A stretch of DNA of 64,000 nt from Flavobacterium piscisymbiosum. GTDB taxonomy: Bacteria; Bacteroidota; Bacteroidia; Flavobacteriales; Flavobacteriaceae. The notes under the pieces were generated by a model. The model did no database searches, had not been told where the DNA came from, and saw only the letters and a program-made list of their open reading frames with translations. Both the position numbers and the translations under genes were made by a program. Every line of letters starts with the position of its first letter. Position 1 is the stretch's first letter. The stretch spans positions 248,001 through 312,000 of the forward strand of contig NZ_JAJJMM010000001.1 in assembly GCF_020905295.1 (NCBI RefSeq), written 5' to 3'. Positions 1 to 9,073 of this stretch are shown here, one piece after another.

Positions 1-1
1 A

Positions 2-2191
2 TTACAGCCTGCTCCAACACGCAAGGACACTATCAAAAAACCTATAGAACCACAAAAATCATTTTGGGAAAACTTCAAGGAGAAAAATCCGGATTTAGAG
101 AAATTCATCGGAGAAAACCTGATCAACAAAATTGGAGTTTTAATTCTGGTTTTAGGAATTAGTTATTTTGTAAAATATGCCATCGACAAAGACTGGATCA
201 ACGAACCAGCAAGAGTTGGAATTGGCGTATTATGCGGTGCACTAGTTATGGGAATTGCTCATAAACTGCGCAAAAATTACGCAGCCTTCAGTTCGGTCAT
301 TGTTGCCGGAGCGATTGCAATTTTTTATTTCACAATAGGAATCGCTTTTCACGATTACCATTTATTCAATCAAACGGTCGCCTTTAGTATAATGGTCATT
401 ATTACAGCTTTTAGCGCTTTAATATCATTATCTTATGACAGGGTCGAACTAGCTGTTCTTTCACTAATAGGCGGATTTGCGGTTCCGTTTATGGTAAGCA
501 CTGGCGAAGGAAATTATGTAGTTCTTTTTAGCTATATCATTATTCTAAATATTGGAATTTTAGCTATCGCATATTATAAAAAATGGAATCTGGTTAATAT
601 ACTTACCTACATCTTTACGGTCCTATTATATACGGCTTGGTTAACCAGAGATTTAAGTTCTGATAAACCCCATTATTTAGGAGGTTTAATATTTGGTTTT
701 ATTTTCTATTTCATTTTTATATTAATGAACCTTGTAAATAACATTCGATCTAAAGGAGAATTTTCTAAAACCCAACTCACTATTTTGGCCAGCAATACCT
801 TTTTGTTTTATGCTGCAGGAATGGCGATTTTGACCAATTATCATCCGGAATTAAAAGGTTTATTTACTACGATTCTTGCCTTGCTGAATTTAATTTATGC
901 CTGGATTTTATACAAAAAATTCGATCTCGACCAGAAAGCTGCTTATTTACTTATTGGTCTAACGCTGACATTTATAACATTAGCAATTCCTATTCAGTTC
1001 GAAGGGAATTATATTACCTTATTTTGGGCCGCAGAAGCCGTTCTATTATTATGGTTATCTCAAAAATCTAAAATTACAAGCTATCGATTTGGCTCTATAA
1101 TAGTTCATATTCTAATGATTTTCAGTCTGATCATGGACTGGAACAAATACTACAATGGCACTTTACCTTTAAATATTATCATAAATCCTATATTTATAAC
1201 GGGTGTTTTTGCTGCAGGCTCATTGTTTGCCATTTGGTATTTATTAAAAAATGAAACCGAAAATTCAACGATATTCGGCATCAGCTTTAATCCTGAAAAA
1301 TATAAAAGAATCGTTTTAGAAGTAGCTTTTGTAATTAGTTATTTCACCGGTTTATTCGAAGTTATTTATCAATCGAATCATTATATCGATAACCTTTACA
1401 GTTCGATCGCATTCCCTATTTTGTATCACTTGTTATTCTCGGCTTTGTTTTCTTCTTATCTGATAAAAAGAAAAACAGAAACCGGATATCAGGGCGCTTT
1501 ATTACTCGCTATTTCGAATATTGTATTGTTTGCCTTTTGGTTCTCTAACTATCCTTTTTTTGAGCACAAAGACATTATTAGTTCAGGAAGCGGAAGAGCA
1601 ATTGCTTTCTGCCTACATTATATTTCATTGATTATCACGATATTTTTTGGGTACCAATTGTTTCAGATTTATAAAAAAGTAGACTTTACCTTTCTTAAAA
1701 GCCGATACTTTATGTGGATCGCAGCATTTTTTATTATTTATATCGCAAGTTCAGAAGTGATGCTTCATGGTCTTATTTTTATGAATTCTCCGGTAACGGC
1801 TCAGGACATACAAACGAGTCCTATGTATGCGAGTTATAAATCTAACTTACCTTATTTACGTGAATTTATTGCCGAAGATTATATTGCATTGGCCAGAACT
1901 AAAATCGTCAAAACAGGATTTCCAGTTCTTTGGGGAGTTTTAGCTTTTGTGTTTTTAATTATTGGAATAAAAAAGCAACTAAAATCTCTGCGAATAATCG
2001 CTTTAGCTTTGCTGGGATTAACGATCTTAAAACTATTTTTATACGACATTAGTAATATTTCCGAAACCGGAAAAATCATATCGTTTATCCTTTTAGGAAT
2101 CTTGATTTTGATTATCTCTTTTGTATATCAAAAAATAAAAGTATTAGTTATTGATGAAAACAAGCCAAAAGAAACCAATGAAACTGAATAA
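2..2191 (+). CDS. DUF2339 family polytopic membrane protein (5' partial)
   Basis: Large inner-membrane protein of unknown function, truncated by the left edge of the window. The frame is open from base 2, so the in-frame ATG at 248 is internal. The part before it reads as a charged linker followed by the motif EKFIGENLINKIGVLILVLG, typical of the region just before the membrane domain in DUF2339 proteins. The rest is an almost unbroken series of hydrophobic segments (roughly 15 or more) ending in a short charged tail. It overlaps the next gene by 14 nt. DUF2339 and DUF3999 proteins are often neighbours in Bacteroidota, which supports both calls. Family assignment is from recognised motifs; no biochemical role is known to me. 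Confidence 0.8.
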   Translation, partial: LQPAPTRKDTIKKPIEPQKSFWENFKEKNPDLEKFIGENLINKIGVLILVLGISYFVKYAIDKDWINEPARVGIGVLCGALVMGIAHKLRKNYAAFSSVIVAGAIAIFYFTIGIAFHDYHLFNQTVAFSIMVIITAFSALISLSYDRVELAVLSLIGGFAVPFMVSTGEGNYVVLFSYIIILNIGILAIAYYKKWNLVNILTYIFTVLLYTAWLTRDLSSDKPHYLGGLIFGFIFYFIFILMNLVNNIRSKGEFSKTQLTILASNTFLFYAAGMAILTNYHPELKGLFTTILALLNLIYAWILYKKFDLDQKAAYLLIGLTLTFITLAIPIQFEGNYITLFWAAEAVLLLWLSQKSKITSYRFGSIIVHILMIFSLIMDWNKYYNGTLPLNIIINPIFITGVFAAGSLFAIWYLLKNETENSTIFGISFNPEKYKRIVLEVAFVISYFTGLFEVIYQSNHYIDNLYSSIAFPILYHLLFSALFSSYLIKRKTETGYQGALLLAISNIVLFAFWFSNYPFFEHKDIISSGSGRAIAFCLHYISLIITIFFGYQLFQIYKKVDFTFLKSRYFMWIAAFFIIYIASSEVMLHGLIFMNSPVTAQDIQTSPMYASYKSNLPYLREFIAEDYIALARTKIVKTGFPVLWGVLAFVFLIIGIKKQLKSLRIIALALLGLTILKLFLYDISNISETGKIISFILLGILILIISFVYQKIKVLVIDENKPKETNETE

Positions 2192-3404
2192 ATTTCTCGC
2201 CTTACTATTTATCGCAAACCTTTCGTTTGGGCAATATCAAACTACTGCGAAACTAAAAAAAGTCACTCAAAATGGCTTTCATGAAATCATTGTATCACCT
2301 GAAGTCCGATCTTTTTCGAAACAGGATTTGAGCGACATTAGATTATTTGACTCTAAAGGAAATGAGGTCCCATATTTTATTCAAACAGCTAAAAATGTTT
2401 CATCAAATACTTTTGAAGAATATACTATTGTTTCAAAAACAGTTTTGCCCAAAAAGAGCACTTCGGTTATTATTGCAATTCCGTCGAATAAAAGTCATAA
2501 TCAGCTTTCGCTTTTTATTGCAAATTCTGATGTTGAAAAAAAATACTCTATATCCGGAAGTGACGACCAAAAAGAATGGTTTGGAATTTCAAATTCTCAA
2601 ATGCTGTATGAATTAAGCAGCACTTCAGAAACGAGTGTCGTTAAAACGATTTCATATCCATTGACTACATATCGCTATTTAAAAATAGATTTTGATGATC
2701 AAAAAACACTTCCTGTTAACATTCTGAAAGCTGGGAATTTTAACAGTCAAATTCAAAAAAGCATTTCACTGGAAGTTACTCCAAAAAAATCAAGTATAAC
2801 CGAAAATACAGTTAATAAAGAAACCCAAATTCACGTCCTTTTTGATGCACCACAAGTTATCAATCAAATTTCGTTTGAAATTTCAAAACCAACATACTAC
2901 AATCGTAAAGCTATTTTGTACAAGAAAGTAAAACGTGAAAAGAAAAGAAAACCTGTAGAATCTGAAGAAGAAATTGTTTCTTTCGAGTTAAATTCAAATA
3001 TAAAAAACAGTTTTACTATTGGTGAAATATTCGAAAAAGAGTTTTTTATAAAAATTGAAAACCACGACAATCAGCCTTTGTCAATTTCAAAAATAAAGTT
3101 CGAGCAAAAGTTGATTTCTATTATTGCTAACTTAAACTCAGACGAAACTTATATCTTAAAAACCGGAAACAACAATCTCACTGCGCCTGAATATGATATC
3201 GCTAATTTTAAAAGCAAAATTGCTTCCATTTTACCGCAAACGCATCTTTATGATATTGAGCACAGCCAAACAGTAAAAGAACAAATCCAGAACAAATCAT
3301 TTTGGCAACAATCCTGGTTTATGTGGCTTTGTATTGTTTTAGGCGGCATTACAATTTTATTTTTTACAGCCAGTTTAATAAAAGATTTAAAGACAAAAAA
3401 TTAA
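2178..3404 (+). CDS. DUF3999-like secreted, membrane-anchored protein
   Basis: Predicted envelope protein with an N-terminal signal peptide (MKLNKFLALLFIANLSFGQ), a long beta-rich exported region and one C-terminal transmembrane helix (about residues 375-400), followed by a short lysine-rich tail. I chose the ATG at 2178 because it places the signal peptide at the N-terminus; a TTG at 2151 would add nine charged residues in front. The start lies inside the end of the DUF2339 gene, so the two are probably translationally coupled. Text such as 'DLSDIRLFDSKGNEVPY' resembles the DUF3999 family. Function is unknown; a role with the DUF2339 partner is inferred from the pairing only. Confidence 0.72.
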   Translation: MKLNKFLALLFIANLSFGQYQTTAKLKKVTQNGFHEIIVSPEVRSFSKQDLSDIRLFDSKGNEVPYFIQTAKNVSSNTFEEYTIVSKTVLPKKSTSVIIAIPSNKSHNQLSLFIANSDVEKKYSISGSDDQKEWFGISNSQMLYELSSTSETSVVKTISYPLTTYRYLKIDFDDQKTLPVNILKAGNFNSQIQKSISLEVTPKKSSITENTVNKETQIHVLFDAPQVINQISFEISKPTYYNRKAILYKKVKREKKRKPVESEEEIVSFELNSNIKNSFTIGEIFEKEFFIKIENHDNQPLSISKIKFEQKLISIIANLNSDETYILKTGNNNLTAPEYDIANFKSKIASILPQTHLYDIEHSQTVKEQIQNKSFWQQSWFMWLCIVLGGITILFFTASLIKDLKTKN

Positions 3405-3483
3405 GCTAAAAGTCAAATTTAACATTTAAACTTTATTTTAAGATTTAAAACACAATTTTGTTCTTTTATGCCAAAAACAACAA

Positions 3484-3519
3484 TAAAATAGCACGAATTT
3501 TCGTTACTATTTTTTTATT
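3484..3519 (+). terminator. Intrinsic terminator after the DUF3999 gene
   Basis: Inverted repeat AAAATAG..ACGA with TCGT..CTATTTT arms, followed by seven T residues. It lies about 80 nt after the DUF3999 stop and upstream of parA, separating the two transcription units. Confidence 0.5.
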
Positions 3520-3648
3520 CTATAAGAAATTAAATTCCTCAAAACACGCACCATACAACGATTAACAGAAGTTTCTTAAATGTTAACAAAATAGATTTTC
3601 AGAAACCATAAATAATTGTATTTTTACGGTTCAAAATTCAGAAAATAA

Positions 3649-4416
3649 ATGGGCAAAATCATTGCGATTGCTAATCAAAAAGGAGGCGTTGGAAAGACTA
3701 CTACATCGGTAAATCTTGCAGCCTCATTGGGTGTTTTAGAAAAGAAAGTATTATTGATCGACGCTGATCCTCAAGCAAATGCCACATCTGGCCTTGGGAT
3801 CGATGTAGAATCTGTTGAGATGGGTACCTACCAAATACTTGAACACAGTAACACTCCCAAAGAAACCATTATAAAATGTTCAGCTGTAAATGTTGATGTG
3901 ATCCCTGCGCACATTGACCTTGTTGCCATCGAAATTGAATTGGTTGACAAAGAAAACAGAGAGTACATGCTTAAAAAAGCACTGGAAAGTGTAAAAGACG
4001 AATATGATTATATCATTATCGACTGTGCACCTTCATTAGGTTTATTAACCTTAAATGCTTTAACAGCAGCGGATTCAGTTGTTATTCCTATTCAATGCGA
4101 ATATTTTGCACTTGAAGGATTAGGAAAATTACTGAACACGATAAAAAGTATTCAAAAAATACACAACCCGGATCTTGATATCGAAGGATTGTTACTAACC
4201 ATGTACGATTCGAGATTACGTTTATCCAATCAGGTTGTAGAAGAGGTTCAAAAACACTTTAACGATATGGTTTTTGATACCGTTATTCAGCGAAATGTAA
4301 AATTAAGTGAAGCTCCAAGTTTTGGCGAAAGCATCATTAATTATGACGCAACAAGCAAAGGAGCCGTTAATTACATTCATTTAGCTCAAGAAATTATAAA
4401 GAAAAACAGTAAATAG
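3649..4416 (+). CDS. parA: Chromosome-partitioning ATPase ParA (Soj)
   Basis: ParA/MinD-type ATPase that acts with ParB to segregate replication origins. It has the deviant Walker A motif KGGVGKTTT (residues 11-19), the A' motif LLIDADPQ (about 35-42) and a Walker B-like IIIDCAPSLG (about 122-131). At 255 aa it has the usual length of chromosomal Soj proteins. parB follows after 5 nt, giving the standard parAB operon. The upstream gap ends in an AT-rich stretch with a near-consensus -7 box (TATTTTTA, about 3619) but no clear -33 partner. No convincing parS site was found in the window. Confidence 0.96.
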   Translation: MGKIIAIANQKGGVGKTTTSVNLAASLGVLEKKVLLIDADPQANATSGLGIDVESVEMGTYQILEHSNTPKETIIKCSAVNVDVIPAHIDLVAIEIELVDKENREYMLKKALESVKDEYDYIIIDCAPSLGLLTLNALTAADSVVIPIQCEYFALEGLGKLLNTIKSIQKIHNPDLDIEGLLLTMYDSRLRLSNQVVEEVQKHFNDMVFDTVIQRNVKLSEAPSFGESIINYDATSKGAVNYIHLAQEIIKKNSK

Positions 4417-4421
4417 TTTTT

Positions 4422-5324
4422 ATGACAAAAGCAATTAAAAAACAAGCCTTAGGAAGAGGATTATCAGCATTATTAAAAGATCCGGAAAACGACATTACAT
4501 CAGTAGAAGACAAAAATGCTGACAAAGTTGTTGGAAACATCATTGAGCTTGAAATAAGTGCTATCGAAATAAATCCGTTTCAGCCTAGAAGCAATTTTAA
4601 TGAAGAATCGTTACGCGAATTAGCCACTTCTATTAAAGAACTTGGTGTGATTCAACCTATTACTGTTCGAAAATTAGACTTCAATAAATACCAGCTAATT
4701 TCAGGAGAGCGTCGTTTACGCGCTTCAACTTTAGTAGGTTTAACTCACGTTCCTGCTTACATTCGTATTGCGAATGACAATGAGTCATTGGTTATGGCTT
4801 TGGTAGAGAACATTCAGCGTCATGACTTAGATCCAATCGAGATCGCACTTTCGTACCAACGTTTGATCGATGAAATTCAATTGACTCAGGAACAAATGAG
4901 CGAGCGCGTTGGAAAAAAACGTTCTACAATTGCCAATTATTTACGTCTTTTAAAACTGGATCCGATTATTCAAACCGGTATTCGCGACGGTTTTATCACC
5001 ATGGGCCACGGTAGAGCAATTATCAATATTGAAGATTTAGATATTCAGACTGATATTTATCAAAAAATCGTAAGCGAGAATTTATCTGTTCGTGAAACAG
5101 AAACTTTAGTAAAAAATTATCACGAAAGTTTAAAGCCAAAAGCAGAAGGGAAACCAAAAGCAGAATCTTCTTTTGTTGTTAGAGAAACACAAAAAAACAC
5201 TTTCAACGATTATTTTGGTGCGAAAGTTGATGTAAAAGTCGCTGGCAACGGAAAAGGAAAAATCACTATTCCTTTTAATTCTGAAGCCGACTTTAATAGA
5301 ATTATAAAATTAATAAACGGATAG
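4422..5324 (+). CDS. parB: Chromosome-partitioning protein ParB
   Basis: CTPase and DNA-binding partner of ParA that loads at parS and spreads. Visible features are the N-terminal ALGRGLSALL box, the GERRLRA CTP-binding motif (about residues 95-101), the VENIQRHDLDPIE segment (about 128-140), a helix-turn-helix (about 154-178, QEQMSERVGKKRSTIANYL) and a C-terminal dimerisation region after a lysine-rich linker. Its length (300 aa) is normal. Its stop codon overlaps the GTG start of the next gene by one base, so translation of the two is likely coupled. Confidence 0.96.
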   Translation: MTKAIKKQALGRGLSALLKDPENDITSVEDKNADKVVGNIIELEISAIEINPFQPRSNFNEESLRELATSIKELGVIQPITVRKLDFNKYQLISGERRLRASTLVGLTHVPAYIRIANDNESLVMALVENIQRHDLDPIEIALSYQRLIDEIQLTQEQMSERVGKKRSTIANYLRLLKLDPIIQTGIRDGFITMGHGRAIINIEDLDIQTDIYQKIVSENLSVRETETLVKNYHESLKPKAEGKPKAESSFVVRETQKNTFNDYFGAKVDVKVAGNGKGKITIPFNSEADFNRIIKLING

Positions 5325-5884
5325 TGAATAAGATTGTCCCCATAAGCCTATTGTTCTTTCTCATAGGAACCGTCTCTCTTTTTGCCCAGGCAAAAGAAGA
5401 AACGGTTTTGGTTGTTAAAGACACTAGCAAATTACAAGAAATTGATCCGCTTACACCGGCAAAAGCAGCTTTTTATTCTGCAATTTTACCCGGTTTAGGT
5501 CAGGCATACAATAAAAAATACTGGAAAATCCCTTTGGTTTACGGAGCAATTGGTACGAGTTTGTATTTTTATATTGATAACAATAACAAATACCGCGATT
5601 ATCGTAATGCTTACAAACGAAGATTAGAAGGCTATAACGACGATAAATATAAATTTCTTGATGAAAGCCGACTTGTTGCAGGTCAGAAATTCTATCAGCG
5701 AAACAGGGATTTATCAGCTTTATTCGTTGTTGCTTTTTATGCCCTAAACATCATAGACGCCAATGTTGACGCCGCTTTGATTCAATTCAACGTAAACGAA
5801 AGATTATCAATGCGTCCGGAAGTATATCCCAATGATATAACTTTTCGCCCAAATGTTGGACTAACTTTTAATTACCACTTTTAA
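5324..5884 (+). CDS. DUF5683 domain-containing membrane protein
   Basis: Small exported or membrane protein of 186 aa starting with GTG, whose first base is the last base of the parB stop. The N-terminus (residues 1-21) is a signal peptide. The motif AAFYSAILPGLGQAYNKKYWKIPL (about 47-70) with following hydrophobic segments marks DUF5683, a family common in Bacteroidota. The C-terminus is beta-like and ends in a phenylalanine. Function unknown. Its place between parB and dapB suggests co-transcription with the partition operon, not necessarily a shared job. Confidence 0.85.
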   Translation: MNKIVPISLLFFLIGTVSLFAQAKEETVLVVKDTSKLQEIDPLTPAKAAFYSAILPGLGQAYNKKYWKIPLVYGAIGTSLYFYIDNNNKYRDYRNAYKRRLEGYNDDKYKFLDESRLVAGQKFYQRNRDLSALFVVAFYALNIIDANVDAALIQFNVNERLSMRPEVYPNDITFRPNVGLTFNYHF

Positions 5885-5922
5885 ATAGCGTTCGTTATTT
5901 AAATTCAAAAAAAATATACAAA

Positions 5923-6627
5923 ATGAAAATTGCGCTTTTAGGTTACGGAAAAATGGGTAAAGTAATTGAACGAATTGCTTTAGAAAGAGGTCATGAAATT
6001 GTTTTAAAGAAAGACGAATTCAATACATACGACGGACTTTCAACTGCAGATGTTGCAATCGACTTTAGCGTTCCAACCGCAGCAGTAAGCAACATTTCGA
6101 GCTGTTTTAACAACAATGTACCTGTAGTTTCAGGAACAACAGGATGGTTAGAGCATTTTGATGAAATGATCGCACTTTGCAACGAAAAACAAGGTGGATT
6201 TATATCCAGCTCAAATTTTAGTTTAGGAGTTAATATTTTCTTCGAATTAAATGAATATTTGGCTAAAATCATGTCTCAATTTGATTCTTATAAAGTATCG
6301 ATGGAAGAAATACATCATACACAAAAACTAGATGCTCCAAGCGGAACAGCTATTTCTTTAGCAAAAGGTGTGATCGAAAATAGCAATTATGCCAATTGGA
6401 CTTTAGAAGAAGCAAAAAACAATAATGAAATTCATATTGAAGCTAAAAGAATTGGAGATGTTCCAGGAACTCATACCGTAACTTACGACTCAATTGTAGA
6501 CAGCATCGAATTAAAACATACTGCACACAACCGCGAAGGTTTTGCTCTTGGAGCTGTAATTGCTGCTGAATGGCTTGCTGGTAAAACAGGAATTTACAGC
6601 ATGAAAGATGTATTAAATTTAAAATAA
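5923..6627 (+). CDS. dapB: 4-hydroxy-tetrahydrodipicolinate reductase DapB
   Basis: NAD(P)H-dependent reductase of the lysine and diaminopimelate pathway, which supplies peptidoglycan cross-link precursor. It has the N-terminal nucleotide-binding loop GYGKMGK (residues 7-13), the FSVPTA segment (about 48-53), the SGTTGW motif (70-75) and the catalytic signature EIHHTQKLDAPSGTA (129-143), with His131/132 and Lys135 as acid/base residues. At 234 aa it is a compact Bacteroidota form. It lies 38 nt after the DUF5683 gene and probably belongs to the same transcript. Confidence 0.96.
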   Translation: MKIALLGYGKMGKVIERIALERGHEIVLKKDEFNTYDGLSTADVAIDFSVPTAAVSNISSCFNNNVPVVSGTTGWLEHFDEMIALCNEKQGGFISSSNFSLGVNIFFELNEYLAKIMSQFDSYKVSMEEIHHTQKLDAPSGTAISLAKGVIENSNYANWTLEEAKNNNEIHIEAKRIGDVPGTHTVTYDSIVDSIELKHTAHNREGFALGAVIAAEWLAGKTGIYSMKDVLNLK

Positions 6628-6691
6628 TCAAATTTAAAGGATAAGGTTTTCAACAGAACAACCTGAAACTTGAAACATAAACAAAAAAACT

Positions 6692-8248
6692 ATGACACTA
6701 TATCTTTGGTTCGTATTTTTCTTAGCCGTACAAGTAATTCATTTTTTAGGAACCTGGAAACTGTATCAGGCAGCCGGGAGAAAAACCTGGGAAGCTGCAA
6801 TTCCGGTTTACAATTCAATAATTTTAATGAAAATAATTAGCCGCCCAACCTGGTGGATTATATTACTTTTCATCCCGATTATTAACTTAATTATGTTTCC
6901 TGTTGTTTGGGTAGAAACCTTAAGAACATTTGGCAAAAAATCTACTCTAGATACTTTATTAGGGATTTTCACTTTTGGATTTTACATCTATTATGTAAAT
7001 TATACTCAGAAATTAGAATATAATGCCAACAGAGAATTAAGACCTCAAAATAAAACTGCTGACACTATTAGTTCGTTACTTTTTGCTATTATCGTAGCAA
7101 CATTAGTACATACTTATGTGGTACAACCTTATACAATACCTACTTCATCTCTGGAAAAATCATTATTAATTGGTGATTTCCTGTTTGTAAGCAAAGTAAA
7201 TTATGGCCCTCGTGTACCTATGACAACTGTGGCGCTGCCAATGGTTCACGATACCATACCATTCTTAAAAAGAAAGTCATATTTAAGCTGGCCGCAATTG
7301 CCATATTTTAGATTACCGGCTTTAGAAAAAATAAAACGATCAGACATCGTTGTTTTCAACTGGCCTGTAGATACTGTTCATTATTTCTATGAGCCAAAAG
7401 GAAGACCCGGGGTTATAAAACCTATCGATAAAAAATCAAATTACGTAAAAAGATGTGTTGGTATTCCTGGCGACAGCTTATCGATTGTAGACGGTTTTGT
7501 TTTCATTAACGGGAAAAAATTAATTCTGCCTGAAAGAGCAAAACCACAATATTCATATTCAGTAGCTTTAGACGGAAAAACTTCGGTTGATTTTGAATCA
7601 TTAATGAAAGAGCTTGATATTACTGATGGTGCTTATATTAAAGACCAGGAAAAGAGAGATACTATTTATTTTAGAGCATTAACAGAAGCGAGCGCTGAAC
7701 GTTTAAAAAATACTCCCGGAATTACTGCTGTAAAAAGAGAAATTGACAGAGGAAATGACAACGCGATTTTTCCTCATATCAACAAATGGAGTCAGGATAA
7801 CTTTGGCCCTATTTACATTCCTCAAGCAGGAAAAACAGTAGCTTTGACCAATGAATCTTTGCCATTTTACAAAGAAATCATTACCAAATACGAAGGCAAT
7901 ACTTTACAGCTGGACGGTTCTCATTTTTTAATAAACGGGAAACAAGCTACAACCTACACCTTCAAACAAGATTACTACTGGATGATGGGAGACAACCGTC
8001 ATAACTCTGAAGATAGCCGTTACTGGGGTTACGTTCCTGCCAATCATATCGTAGGAAAACCAGTTTTTATCTGGATGAGCTGGGATACCAACGGAAAAGG
8101 AATTAACAAAATTCGTTGGGACAGAGTTTTTACTACTGTTAATGGTGAAGGACAGCCACAATCTTACTTTAAATACTTCCTGATTATTCTTGCACTTTAT
8201 TTTGTTGGAGAATATTTCTGGAGAAAAAGAAAAGAAAACAAAGCATAA
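6692..8248 (+). CDS. lepB: Signal peptidase I with N-terminal membrane extension
   Basis: Membrane serine protease that removes signal peptides from exported proteins. The S26 part begins near residue 120. The nucleophile is Ser153 in IPTSSLEKSL, the general base is Lys253 in YVKRCVGIPGD, and the GDNRHNSEDSRYWG box sits at about 433-446. In front is an approximately 115-residue multi-helix membrane region (AAIPVYNSIILMKI) resembling DUF5684. There is also a long insertion between the Lys motif and the C-terminal box, and one C-terminal transmembrane helix (about 495-510). At 518 aa it is much longer than the E. coli enzyme (324 aa) but typical of Flavobacteriia. The WbqC-like gene follows after a repeat hairpin. 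Confidence 0.95.
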   Translation: MTLYLWFVFFLAVQVIHFLGTWKLYQAAGRKTWEAAIPVYNSIILMKIISRPTWWIILLFIPIINLIMFPVVWVETLRTFGKKSTLDTLLGIFTFGFYIYYVNYTQKLEYNANRELRPQNKTADTISSLLFAIIVATLVHTYVVQPYTIPTSSLEKSLLIGDFLFVSKVNYGPRVPMTTVALPMVHDTIPFLKRKSYLSWPQLPYFRLPALEKIKRSDIVVFNWPVDTVHYFYEPKGRPGVIKPIDKKSNYVKRCVGIPGDSLSIVDGFVFINGKKLILPERAKPQYSYSVALDGKTSVDFESLMKELDITDGAYIKDQEKRDTIYFRALTEASAERLKNTPGITAVKREIDRGNDNAIFPHINKWSQDNFGPIYIPQAGKTVALTNESLPFYKEIITKYEGNTLQLDGSHFLINGKQATTYTFKQDYYWMMGDNRHNSEDSRYWGYVPANHIVGKPVFIWMSWDTNGKGINKIRWDRVFTTVNGEGQPQSYFKYFLIILALYFVGEYFWRKRKENKA

Positions 8249-8265
8249 AAAAATTAGTTATTTTT

Positions 8266-8320
8266 GTTTCAGGTTTCATATTTCGGGTTCTTTGCGAACT
8301 TGAAACATGAAACCTGAAAC
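8266..8320. repeat. Inverted repeat of the GTTTCAGGTTTCA family
   Basis: A perfect 14-bp inverted repeat (8266-8279 and 8307-8320, GTTTCAGGTTTCAT) encloses a second shorter stem (GGTTC/GAAC). It lies between lepB and the WbqC-like gene. The same words recur at 6655-6680, 37345-37395 and 47036-47142. Confidence 0.7.
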
Positions 8321-8338
8321 TTTTAAACAAAGAATATA

Positions 8339-8953
8339 ATGAACTCGTTATTACTTCCTACCTATTTTCCGTCGATTAGTCACTTTGCAGTTATGGCTCA
8401 ATCTGAAAATATTACCTTTGAAATGGAAGATAATTTTCAAAAACAGACCAATAGAAACCGTACTTATATCTATAGTCCAAACGGAATTCAGTTATTAAAC
8501 ATCCCTGTTAAACATTCGAAATCTGCTCATCAAAAAACAAAAGATGTTATGATCGAAAATGAATTTGACTGGCAGAAACAGCATTTTAAATCCTTAGAAG
8601 CAGCTTATAGAAGTTCTCCTTTTTTTGAGTTCTTTGAAGATGATATCGCTCCTATTTTCGAAAAGCAACACACTTTTTTAATGGATCTAAATATGGAAGT
8701 TCTAGAGATAGTAACGAAGTGTTTACGAATGAAATTAGAATTTTCTAAAACAACAGAATATTTTCATGAGGTCGAAAACATTACTGATTTCAGAGTGTTG
8801 GCAAACGGAAAAAAAGATTCAAATATATTTGAAAAATATACTCAGGTTTTTGATGACAAACACGGATTCATCAACAATTTAAGTGTTTTGGATTTACTTT
8901 TTAACGAAGGTAAATTTGCAATGGATTATCTAAAGAGCCAGAAAATATTGTAA
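8339..8953 (+). CDS. WbqC-like family protein
   Basis: Cytosolic protein of 204 aa resembling the WbqC family (PF08889), some members of which sit in O-antigen clusters. The N-terminus (LLPTYFPSISHFAVM) and the segment LLNIPVKHSKSAHQKTKDV, followed by WQKQHFKSLEAAYRSSPFFEFF, are the conserved family blocks. No signal peptide or membrane helix is visible. It follows lepB at 90 nt with a repeat hairpin between them. Enzymatic role unknown; an aminotransfer or formylation role for the family has been discussed but cannot be read from this sequence. Confidence 0.82.
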   Translation: MNSLLLPTYFPSISHFAVMAQSENITFEMEDNFQKQTNRNRTYIYSPNGIQLLNIPVKHSKSAHQKTKDVMIENEFDWQKQHFKSLEAAYRSSPFFEFFEDDIAPIFEKQHTFLMDLNMEVLEIVTKCLRMKLEFSKTTEYFHEVENITDFRVLANGKKDSNIFEKYTQVFDDKHGFINNLSVLDLLFNEGKFAMDYLKSQKIL

Positions 8954-9016
8954 ATTATTTCGATTACATAAAAAATACTATATTTTTATTTGCTGACACT
9001 ACAGCATTTATAAAAT

Positions 9017-9058
9017 AAAAAAAAGGAGATTTCATTACAGAAATTCTCCTTTTTTTTT
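9017..9058. terminator. Bidirectional intrinsic terminator
   Basis: Stem formed by AAAAGGAGATTTC and GAAATTCTCCTTTT with A-rich left and T-rich right flanks. It sits between the convergent WbqC-like gene (+) and the DPP-IV-type peptidase gene (-), so it can serve both. Confidence 0.8.
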
Positions 9059-9073
9059 ATTTTCAGAGTTTAT

